Assembly (NCBI RefSeq): GCF_964019385.1
Contig: NC_088654.1
Coordinates: 28,272,631 to 28,336,630 of the forward strand
Length of the DNA: 64,000 nucleotides
DNA from: Sycon ciliatum
Lineage: Eukaryota; Porifera; Calcarea; Leucosolenida; Sycettidae
Direction of reading: 5' to 3'
A model generated the notes under the pieces. The model saw nothing but the letters and a program-made list of their open reading frames with translations, made no database searches and was not told the DNA's origin. The stretch's first letter is position 1, and the number at the start of each line of letters is the position of its first letter. This document shows, one piece after another, positions 51,810-60,272 of the stretch. The translations under genes were made by a program, and so were the position numbers.

Positions 51810-53166
51810 GCACCACCCACACATACATATGCAGGCAAACAATTACAATCGGTCCCAGCATACATCCTGAGGAACCAGGCCATTGTTATCAAAAGACATC
51901 TCCCATTTGCAACTCGAAATGCTTATACCAAGAGTCCATAAACAAGAGTATGCAATTGTGATCTCTTTCCTATGGGCCAGATGCGCGGTGCGCTGCCTTC
52001 ATTATTATCATTCAGCTGCAGTCCGGGCACTGCGGAAAATCAAACACCCTGTCCCTGGGGAAAATCGCGGAAAAAATCCCAGAATTTGCGGTGTAATTGG
52101 CGGGTAAATATGGCATAATTTGCAGTGAACTTGCGGTAAATATGCGGTGAATAATATTGATATGCGGCAAGTTTGCAGTTGATATGAGTCAATTTTCAGT
52201 GAGTATGTAGTGAAATCAATCAGGTATAAGTCTCTGGTATAAGCACTCGTCATATTGAGTACAAAGCCGCCACGATGAGACGTTGCTGACCGAATAGTGC
52301 ACTGTGTGTACATGTAGTGCAAGAAAAGAGTTCAAAAATGCGGAAACATTGCGGAAAACGCGTAAAAAATTGCAAAAAACGCGGAAAAAACGCGGCCGCG
52401 GAATCGCGATTTTCCCGGGGGACAGAACACCGCACTTTCCCTCTGGTTTGAAATGGACTTTTGTACGGAAGTGGAGTTCACACGCCAAATTTAGAGATCG
52501 CGTAGGCACTGGAAGGAATGGAGCAAAAATGGATGGGCTCGTAGGAGAGTTTGAGAGCATACTTTCAGAGCGTGATGAAAGCAAGTTACGTAATGAAGGC
52601 AGCGCGCCACGCACTGACCCATAACCACAGTTGCATACTCTTGTTAATGCACTCTTGCCTATATTGAAGAAACTAAATCTCTTAGTCTTACCTGGCCAGC
52701 TATGTTGAGAAATGTCACTGACAAAAGACAGGCGCACCTGTCATCTTCGCAAGCTTGTGACATTTAGCAGTGACCCTTCATACAGCTGGCGACTGCATTT
52801 CACCTTCCTTTTGCCACCACCGCGACTCCTTGTGTCACAACCACCCGCTCACACAGCGCACACTGTTCATGTCTTGTGCAGCGACTTTCGGAACTGGTCG
52901 CCGGGCAGAATGATGCACGAACGTTTCTTCTGTCAGCTTGACAGCTTCCCCATGCTTCTGCCAAACTTTCTGGTCGGCTTTCACGAACAACACAGCCATC
53001 ACGATTCAGTAGCCGTAAACTCTTCACGGTTATCAGCGCAGCACACCAGAAGGTCAAGGAAGGAGATATGCTGCTTGGTATCGATCTATCTTACAACCTT
53101 AGAATAGTTAGATCGTTACAGGGTCGTTGATTTACGCCCAGAGTCATCAACTCTGCAATAGCCATA
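51810..53166. other. intergenic; candidate inverted-repeat element at ~52040-52435
   Basis: caccctgtccctggggaaaa near 52047 and its rough complement (ttttcccgggggacagaaca) near 52410 may be termini of a GCGG/AAAA-rich MITE. The rest shows no gene; a 131-residue frame at 52712-53107 lacks coding character. Confidence 0.35.
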
Positions 53167-53171
53167 CCTAC

Positions 53172-53351
53172 TGTAACAGATTCACACACTCACACTGTGC
53201 ATCCTACTACACGTTCCCACTTACGTTGTGTTACATCACACCTGTGTTGCATGTTCACCTTGGATTACACTTCTGTCCCATATAACCCCGTTGATGGTAT
53301 AATAAAGTCGTTCTACTCTTGATCCTGAATCGCTCTGGTTGGACGGTTACA
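53172..53351 (+). repeat. 5' LTR of chromovirus (180 bp)
   Basis: TGTAACA...GGTTACA, by eye identical to the 3' LTR. Contains AATAAA (about 53300) near its 3' end and catataac as a weak TATA-like motif. Preceded by CCTAC (53167-53171), which recurs after the 3' LTR. Confidence 0.95.
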
Positions 53352-53352
53352 C

Positions 53353-53368
53353 TGGTAGCAGAGGATGG
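53353..53368 (+). other. primer-binding site for initiator tRNA-Met, overlapping the gag start
   Basis: TGGTAGCAGAGGATGG is complementary over 16 nt to the 3' end of eukaryotic initiator tRNA-Met with CCA. It begins 1 nt after the LTR. The gag ATG (53365-53367) lies inside it. Confidence 0.9.
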
Positions 53369-54252
53369 TTGTCGAGATTTTTTGTTTGCTGGTATGCGTG
53401 GCCACCCTTCTGTTAGCTCGGTATGACCGCTACAAGGACGGAGCGCGTCGACGGGTACAAACTGCCGCAACGACGGATATACCTCAAGGACCTCAACGGC
53501 CCACGGACCAACGACTGCTCGACAGGAAATTTGATGGGACAGTCAATAGGCCTCCGGTGTTTTCGGGCAACCCTGCGGACTTCAGGGAGTGGGTCTTCGC
53601 TATCGAGCTTGCCATGGTGTCACAGCGCGTCAACGACGACCAGGAGCAGGTGCGATTCGCTGCCAGCTACCTACAAGGCAACGCCAGGCTTTGGCTGATG
53701 TCGGTATTGGATTCCGGCGCCTGCATCCACGACTGGCCGACGCTAAAACAGTCACTCGGCGACGTGTATGGCCCAGTCCATGAACAGGAGGAAGCGCGCC
53801 TCAAGCTGTTTGGACTGGTGCAGCGCGGCAGCCTGGACGCATACGTACAGGAATTCACTAACCTCTGCCTTCAGGTGAACGACCTGAATGACCATTCGAA
53901 GGCGGTGCTGTTCGTGAGGGGCCTGCATGCAGCAATCGGTCACTCGGCTCTTCGGGAGCACCCGACAACACTAGGCCAGGCCATTCGTGCCGCACGCATG
54001 GCAGCCATGCAGGCATCAGGAGTATGGAGGGAACAGACCACCACAGGCACAGGCATTCGTCGGTCGAGGCACCCGGGTCCGGCACCTCACGCTCAGGCCA
54101 GTACACCGAGGCAACCTGTCAGTCCATGGGGACGTCAGCAGCAGCAATCTAACCGTACGAGTGAGCCCATATGTTACTCATGCAGGAAGCCTGGACATAT
54201 TGCCAGAAACTGTCCAGTCATCGTGAATTCCCCAAACGCTTCCAGCCAGTGA
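53365..54252 (+). CDS. chromovirus gag
   Basis: 295 residues. After a short hydrophobic N-terminus and basic linker comes the retrotransposon gag/capsid domain (residues about 60-220; VFSGNPADFREWVFAIELAM, ARLWLMSVLDSG, AYVQEFTNLCLQV). One CCHC knuckle CYSCRKPGHIARNC lies near residue 270. It ends at TGA 54250-54252 inside a predicted hairpin. Pol overlaps in the -1 frame. Intact. Confidence 0.93.
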   Translation: MVVEIFCLLVCVATLLLARYDRYKDGARRRVQTAATTDIPQGPQRPTDQRLLDRKFDGTVNRPPVFSGNPADFREWVFAIELAMVSQRVNDDQEQVRFAASYLQGNARLWLMSVLDSGACIHDWPTLKQSLGDVYGPVHEQEEARLKLFGLVQRGSLDAYVQEFTNLCLQVNDLNDHSKAVLFVRGLHAAIGHSALREHPTTLGQAIRAARMAAMQASGVWREQTTTGTGIRRSRHPGPAPHAQASTPRQPVSPWGRQQQQSNRTSEPICYSCRKPGHIARNCPVIVNSPNASSQ

Positions 54253-57200
54253 AGAAGGGAGTGCGCTCACTGGCGGTGGATACTCAGGCACCCACACCAC
54301 TCATTGTGTTCAATAGGTTCGAGGGCCTGAGTGTTGAGGAAGGAGACAGCGCAAGCGATCCTGCAGTGGAGAGTTCTGACGCTACGCCTAAGGCGCACAT
54401 CAGCAGCGTGGCGATGAGCGCAGAGCACGATCTGCTATGTGTCACTGGGAAGGTGAATGGGAGGAAGGCTACCATGCTAATAGACTCTGGCTCTACCCAC
54501 GATTTTTTGTCGTCGGAGTTCGTCAGGAGACATAACCTGAAGACTGACACGGCGACCAAGGAGCTGAAGGTCACATTAGCAGATGGCTCGTCTCGTACAC
54601 AGCCTTTGGAAACTGCCGGGCCAGTAAAAGTGGTGGTAGCTGACTTCAGCGAAACCCAGACCTTCACCGTGCTGCCACTGGCGCGCTACGACGCCATCTT
54701 GGGAATGCCGTGGCTGTCTCGCCACAACCCAACGATCGACTTCCGGAGTAAAAAGGTGCAGATCCAGGAGGACACCTTCGTGGCTCGAGGCCACGAAGCT
54801 GGCGAGGACGCCGAGTTCGCAGAATCCCACTTCATCTCTGCAGCACAAGCGAATGCCGCTATTCGTTCAGGAGACGAAGCGTATATAGCCTGGGTCTCTA
54901 TGGAGGATGATGCGCCGGGCCAAGATCCACCACCTATCCGTGACAAGGAAGGAACTCACTTCGGAAGTGAGCTGAACGCTCTGCTACGTGAGTTCGACGA
55001 CCTATTTCCGGACGAGCTCCCTGACCAACTACCGCCAGAGCGAACGGTCGACCATGAAATAAAGGTGGCGGAAGGGACAGCGCCACCATCACGACCGGCA
55101 TACCGCCTTCCGAAGCCGGAGCTAGACGAGCTCCAGAAGCAGATTGAGGAGCTGCTCCGGAGAGGCTTCTTAGAGCCGAGTAAGTCGCCCTATGGGGCTC
55201 CTGTGTTCTTTGTGAAGAAATCAGATGGATCTCTTCGCATGGTGTGTGACTGGAGGGAACTTAATAGAATAACAATTAAGAATAAGGCCTGCCTCCCTAA
55301 CATTGAGGACCTATTCGACACAGTGCAGGGCAGTGCATATTTCTCGAAGCTTGATCTTCGCGCAGGATACAACCAAATCAGGATACAACAGGAGGATGTG
55401 CCGAAAACGGCAATTAACACCCCGTTTGGCCACTACCAGTTCAGGGTCATGGGGTTTGGTCTGACTAATGCCCCGGCAACCTTCCAATCACTGATGAACT
55501 CCATTCTGCAGCCGTACTTGCGCCAATTCGTGGTAGTGTTCCTGGATGACATTCTGATTTTTAGCAAAACCCTGGAAGAGCACGTTGAGCACATTCGAAC
55601 CGTTCTGACTACCCTCCGCGCTAACCAACTATTCTGCAAGTTACCGAAATGCGAGTTTGCGGTGGAAGAAATTCTATTCTTGGGTCACCGTTTGACCGGT
55701 TCCTCGATTAGCCCTGATCCGGAGAAGTTGGCTGCAGTTCGTGATTGGCCCACCCCATGTACGGTGAAAGACGTGAGACAATTTCTCGGGTTTACCAATT
55801 ACTTCCGTCGCTTTATTAGACACTATTCATATATTTCCAAGCCCTTGGAGGAGCTAACGGGTAAATACACCAGGTTCTCATGGACTGGTGAGGCCCAGGC
55901 AGCATTCGAGGAGTTGCGAAGGGCACTGCTAAATCCCCCTATTTTGAGACTTCCAGACGTATCAAAACCTTTCCGAGTTGAAACTGATGCTAGCGATTTT
56001 GCAATCGCGGGGGTGCTCTCGCAGGAGGGGGAACCTGGTTGTTGGTTGCCAGTGGCGTACGGCAGTCGAAAGCTTTCCTCGGCGGAGCGGAACTACACAG
56101 CGTCGGAACGAGAAACGTTAGCAGTTGTGTCCGCCCTCCGGATGTGGCGCATTTATTTGTTTGAACACTTTGACGTTTTCACAGACAACCGAGCAGCAGT
56201 CTACTTACTGACAAAATCAAATCTCACGAAAAGGGAGTCCCGTTGGGTTGAATTTCTTGCGGACTTTGATTACACTATTCACCATAAACCTGGCAAGGAG
56301 AATGTGGCGGATCCGTTGTCACGCCGCCCGGACTTAAGGGACGAAGATCATGTGGTTCCGCCTGAAGCTCGACTAAACGCTATAGAATATACCTTGGAGG
56401 TCAATGACGATATAGCCAACATGATACTGGACAGTTATGCCGTGGACCCTGAGCTGAGTGTAGTTATGGAACGAATGAAGCGCCCCGACAGTGACAATGT
56501 GCACAGTCAGTACTTCATCGACAACGACTCCGGGTTCCTCTACTTGAAGGCGTCTCCTAGCAACCGTTTATGCATACCGAGGTGTACCCTACGGCTGAAA
56601 TTGGTACAGGAGAACCATGACTGCGTGACGGCAGGTCACCCAGGGCGTGACCGCACGTATTCACGCTTGGCAAAATTTTTCTATTGGCCGAAAATGGGAC
56701 TCGATGTCAAACGTTTCGTGAAGTCTTGCGATATTTGCCAGCGAACTAAACCGGGGAGGCTGCGCACGGGCCTGCTGCAGTCATTACCAATACCCAAAGG
56801 CCCGTGGGAGGATATCGCCATGGATTTTATTACGGGTCTTCCTAGGACAGCTGCTGGACATGATGCTATTTATACCTTTGTGGACCGCCTGACTAAATGC
56901 GTTCATTTGGTACCGACTACCACATCCATTGATGCCAAGGGCAGTGCTGAATTGTACATAGCTAACGTTTTTCGGTTGCATGGTTTGAGTTCATCCATTG
57001 TCTCAGATAGAGATCCTCGGTTCACTGCTGCCTTTTTTAGGGAGGTGTTTCAACTTCTGGGAACCAAGCTTTGTTTCAGCACGGCAAACCATCCCCAAAC
57101 AGATGGATTAACGGAGAGGGTGAATAGGCTGGTTGAAGACATCCTCCGTGCATTCATTAACCATAAGCATGACAATTGGGATAAGCTATTGCCTCTTTGC

Positions 57201-57881
57201 GAGTTCTCCATCAATAGTGCCCACCATTCCTCTACATCGCATACCCCATTTTATTTGAATTTTGGGTTTCACCCCCGAGCCCCAGCGGATTTGCTGGGTG
57301 ATCGTATGGGAGTCGGACACTCTGATTGGGTGAAGGAGCAACAGGATGCGTTACGCGTTGCTAAGGATGCTATTGTAGCGGCTCAGGCGCGGCAGGCCTT
57401 GTATGCGGACAACACTCGTGCCCCCAGTACTATAAAGGTTGGTGACCGTGTTCTGGTCTATAGGGATTTCCTCATTACTCCCGAGGCGCGGAATCAGCCG
57501 TCCCCTAAGCTGCGTTCCAAATGGTATGGTCCATTTCCTGTAACTGAGAAGGTTGGTGCCAATGCCTTCCGGTTGCTACTTCCTGCCAATATGCGTTGTC
57601 ATCCGGTGTTTAATGTGTCAGCTCTGAGGCGGTATGAGGAGAACTCTATACCAGGACGGCAACAGCCGCCTCCGCCACCAATAACGGATCTGGACGGCAA
57701 CACGCGTTATATTGTAGACGCGGTCGTCGATGAACGGAAACGGAGGGGCCGCATGGAGTATCTAGTTCAATGGCGTGGCTACAGTGAGAACACCTGGGAG
57801 CCTATCGAACATTTATTGGACGAGTCTAACAAGGAAATTATTCCGCTGCAGAGTTACTTGAAAACGAAGCGTCGTCAATAG
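54171..57881 (+). CDS. chromovirus pol: protease, RT, RNase H, integrase, chromodomain
   Basis: Open for 1236 codons; expressed by -1 frameshift from gag near 54234, so the first ~20 codons are not used. Protease LIDSGSTHDFLSS (about residue 103). RT with KLDLRAGYNQIRI and catalytic VFLDDILIFSK (about 457). RNase H ETDASDFAIAGVL (about 603) and TDNRAAVYLL. Integrase zinc region (GHPGRDRTYSRL, CDICQRTKPG; about 822-860) and DDE core (MDFITGLP near 883, SDRDPRF near 944, Glu in TERVNRLVEDIL near 980). C-terminal chromodomain (about 1180-1230; YIVDAVVDERKRRGRMEYLV, WRGY, NTWEP), which in chromoviruses guides integration to marked chromatin. No stop or frameshift inside: potentially active. Confidence 0.95.
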   Translation: MLLMQEAWTYCQKLSSHREFPKRFQPVKKGVRSLAVDTQAPTPLIVFNRFEGLSVEEGDSASDPAVESSDATPKAHISSVAMSAEHDLLCVTGKVNGRKATMLIDSGSTHDFLSSEFVRRHNLKTDTATKELKVTLADGSSRTQPLETAGPVKVVVADFSETQTFTVLPLARYDAILGMPWLSRHNPTIDFRSKKVQIQEDTFVARGHEAGEDAEFAESHFISAAQANAAIRSGDEAYIAWVSMEDDAPGQDPPPIRDKEGTHFGSELNALLREFDDLFPDELPDQLPPERTVDHEIKVAEGTAPPSRPAYRLPKPELDELQKQIEELLRRGFLEPSKSPYGAPVFFVKKSDGSLRMVCDWRELNRITIKNKACLPNIEDLFDTVQGSAYFSKLDLRAGYNQIRIQQEDVPKTAINTPFGHYQFRVMGFGLTNAPATFQSLMNSILQPYLRQFVVVFLDDILIFSKTLEEHVEHIRTVLTTLRANQLFCKLPKCEFAVEEILFLGHRLTGSSISPDPEKLAAVRDWPTPCTVKDVRQFLGFTNYFRRFIRHYSYISKPLEELTGKYTRFSWTGEAQAAFEELRRALLNPPILRLPDVSKPFRVETDASDFAIAGVLSQEGEPGCWLPVAYGSRKLSSAERNYTASERETLAVVSALRMWRIYLFEHFDVFTDNRAAVYLLTKSNLTKRESRWVEFLADFDYTIHHKPGKENVADPLSRRPDLRDEDHVVPPEARLNAIEYTLEVNDDIANMILDSYAVDPELSVVMERMKRPDSDNVHSQYFIDNDSGFLYLKASPSNRLCIPRCTLRLKLVQENHDCVTAGHPGRDRTYSRLAKFFYWPKMGLDVKRFVKSCDICQRTKPGRLRTGLLQSLPIPKGPWEDIAMDFITGLPRTAAGHDAIYTFVDRLTKCVHLVPTTTSIDAKGSAELYIANVFRLHGLSSSIVSDRDPRFTAAFFREVFQLLGTKLCFSTANHPQTDGLTERVNRLVEDILRAFINHKHDNWDKLLPLCEFSINSAHHSSTSHTPFYLNFGFHPRAPADLLGDRMGVGHSDWVKEQQDALRVAKDAIVAAQARQALYADNTRAPSTIKVGDRVLVYRDFLITPEARNQPSPKLRSKWYGPFPVTEKVGANAFRLLLPANMRCHPVFNVSALRRYEENSIPGRQQPPPPPITDLDGNTRYIVDAVVDERKRRGRMEYLVQWRGYSENTWEPIEHLLDESNKEIIPLQSYLKTKRRQ
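54231..54274 (+). promoter_or_regulatory. -1 ribosomal frameshift signal, gag-pol junction of the chromovirus
   Basis: C CCA AAC (54231-54237) is phased in the gag frame for -1 slippage. After a 7-nt spacer, GCCAGTGA (54245-54252) pairs perfectly with TCACTGGC (54267-54274), loop 14 nt. The gag stop is the last three bases of the 5' strand. Same plan as at 20797-20844. Confidence 0.82.
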
Positions 57882-58024
57882 CCGCCTTTCCTGCGTTGAG
57901 TTTTACTTCCTACCATACCTTGAATTGCCTCTTGTGTTAGCAATTATTTTCGAACCAATAATATTGATTTACTGGTATTATAATGCTTACCTACTCGTGT
58001 TTAGCCCGGCTCACCTTTGCTGAC

Positions 58025-58035
58025 GAGGGGGGTGG
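58025..58035 (+). other. polypurine tract of the chromovirus
   Basis: GAGGGGGGTGG directly before the 3' LTR at 58036. Confidence 0.8.
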
Positions 58036-58215
58036 TGTAACAGATTCACACACTCACACTGTGCATCCTACTACACGTTCCCACTTACGTTGTGTTACAT
58101 CACACCTGTGTTGCATGTTCACCTTGGATTACACTTCTGTCCCATATAACCCCGTTGATGGTATAATAAAGTCGTTCTACTCTTGATCCTGAATCGCTCT
58201 GGTTGGACGGTTACA
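58036..58215 (+). repeat. 3' LTR of chromovirus (180 bp)
   Basis: Same length as, and by eye identical to, 53172-53351; followed by CCTAC (58216-58220). Identical LTRs and a perfect 5-bp duplication indicate a recent insertion. Confidence 0.95.
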
Positions 58216-58241
58216 CCTACTGACAGTACTACGATATTTTT

Positions 58242-59110
58242 TTAAAGGGGAAGTATACCCTAAAATCAATTTTTCACCAGTTGTAGTCTTCTGGGTGCTG
58301 AGTCGAATGGTCTTGGTCCGAGGAAGCTGCGACGCTTCCTTCCTACTTGAATCCCAATCGAACCCGCGCACTTCCACCGAAACTGGGTGACTGCGCCCTA
58401 CTAGATGGGGATTTGTATGCAAAATGTCACTAAAAGCGCCGTTTCGTTCTTATAAAAGCACGGATGACCGCGATTGGCCCATATGTTGTAGTCTTTTGGA
58501 CGCTGAGTCGACTGGTTTTGGTCCGAAAAGGCTGCGATGCAGCGTTCCTCCTTTATTCCCAATCGAACATGGTTGAAGAAGCGGTCACGTGCTCCTGGGT
58601 GCCCAAATCACCTGGTCACCGCGCCAGCAGGCGACAACTTTCACACCAAGGTTCAACTCGAGTTCAACTCGAGTGACAGGACTGCACCCAAAAAAGGTCA
58701 AACAGGCTAGTAAGTTGTACCCTGCAGGCACGGTGACCAGGTGACTGGTGTACGCAGGAGCACGTGACCGCTTGTTCAACCATGTTCGATTGGGAATAAA
58801 GGAGGAACGCTGCATCGCAGCCTTTTCGGACCAAAACCAGTCGACTCAGCGTCCAAAAGACTACAACATATGGGCCAATCGCGGTCATCCGTGCTTTTAC
58901 AAGAACGAAACGGCGCTTTTAGTGAGATTTTGCATACAAATCCCCATCTAGTAGGGCGCAGTCACCCAGTTTCGGTGGAAGTGCGCGGGTTCGATTGGGA
59001 TTCAAGTAGGAAGGAAGCGCCTCAGCTTCCTCGGACCAAGACCATTCGACTCAGCACCCTGAAGACTACAACTGGTGAAAATTTGATTTTAGGGTATACT
59101 TCCCCTTTAA
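58242..59110. mobile_element. Kolobok/T2-type foldback element B with TTAA duplications
   Basis: TTAA at 58242-58245 and 59107-59110; termini TTAA-AGGGGAAGTATACCC and its complement, matching the TTAAAGGRR T2/Kolobok signature. The 861-bp unit is almost entirely two inverted arms of about 400 bp (58246-58650 and 58705-59106) around a short centre near 58680. No transposase. Unrelated in body to element A at 9-11.7 kb. Confidence 0.85.
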
Positions 59111-59619
59111 ATGTAGAATCAGTGGTATGGCTTCTGCGTCAAGGTAGGCACGTGATTTGTAGAAAAGGAAAAGATATTGTCATTGAACTGAAATGGGAAC
59201 AGCCACCACAGTTCAAAAAATCTGCGAAAGGTTTAGCGCGCTCTCGCTTGATTTTCACCGCTTGAAACGTGATTCCACCCCGCAATCCTTGTCATATCGA
59301 GCGCATGCGACTTATAGTCCAAAGATTATAACAAACCAGAGAGGTTTAGGTGCTAAACCCGCAATCGAAATTCGACGGAAACAAAGCCTCGCATCGCAAG
59401 TCTCTGGCTCCTAGATCCTGCAACATTTTTCCTGGCTGCTCACAGTTATCAGTGAACAATGCCTCAATGGTGAACCGGTACAGACAGTGCCAGGCGCGCA
59501 AGTGCCAACCCAGTCACGCCGAAAAAACCTCTTCGACAGGCCGGGGGGGGGGGGGGGGGGGGGGACGCGATTTCACTTTCTGGCACTTGATCAAGTAAAA
59601 TAATTAGTTAGAGATGGCT
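59111..59619. other. intergenic; G-run
   Basis: Unassigned sequence with a pure G tract at about 59541-59564. No gene seen. Confidence 0.5.
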
Positions 59620-59756
59620 CGAGCGCCCCGCTTCGGTGCAAAAAAAACTTCAAACGAGAGTTGATCAGTGATTGTGACTGTGATTTCTGCATTACTGTAA
59701 TTATTATGTAGATGATGAAGACACGATCGATACTCAGAATCCCTTGAGGACTGATG

Positions 59757-60272
59757 ATGGCGGAGGATCACAAATTACCAGCGTCTCTCCTGAAGGCGCA
59801 GACACGATTGCGTGATGCAGTCAAGGATCGTGGTGTGCAGATCAGCGGGGGGTTAGGAACAGATAGGGAAATAGCTTTGAGCGAGCTCTTTGTCAATCTT
59901 ACTCTGCTGACGAAGGATGAAGTAGAAACACTTTTCAAGAGCGAGTCGTTCTTTTCCTCCGAATCTGAGAGAGCACGCCAGCTAGATGCTATCAGAGCAG
60001 CTCAGGATGGAAAGTCCGCAAAGACACGTGGCATTGAGCTTAGCGAGATCTTCTCTGACACAGGAAGCGATAGTGCAAAGGGCCAAACAGGCGGCAGCGG
60101 AGTAGTTGATTCCGAATGTGGACTTCTGTCTCGTGCAGCTAGCAATGTGTCCATTGGAGTGACAAAGAATAACGTGCTTGCGTTTGGCAGTGCGGGCAGT
60201 GGCAAATCTACAATCTTCCTTCTAATGCTGGAATACCTGTGGGCTATAGATTCGCTGTTGAAGGAGAAGATT
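59757..60272 (+). pseudogene. NLR copy 2, N-terminal part up to the NACHT P-loop
   Basis: 172 residues almost identical to the start of the NLR at 14899 (differences include the DQASAS/GQTGGS segment and a few single residues). Walker A GSAGSGKST is present. A second ATG lies just upstream (59754). The frame is cut at 60272 by about 3.46 kb of unrelated sequence and would continue at 63731. As it stands the product is a P-loop-only fragment of about 200 residues, ending soon after the junction. The leader (59620-59756) is also conserved with copy 1. Confidence 0.88.

Noticed and set aside
50881..51961. Three overlapping 250-335-codon ORFs rich in His, Ser and Thr
   Set aside because: A 22-bp tandem repeat rotates through all frames; the frames are the same peptide cycle offset from each other.
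52712..53107. 131-codon ORF as a host gene
   Set aside because: Mixed composition without domain, splice or start context; its reverse strand is equally open in part.
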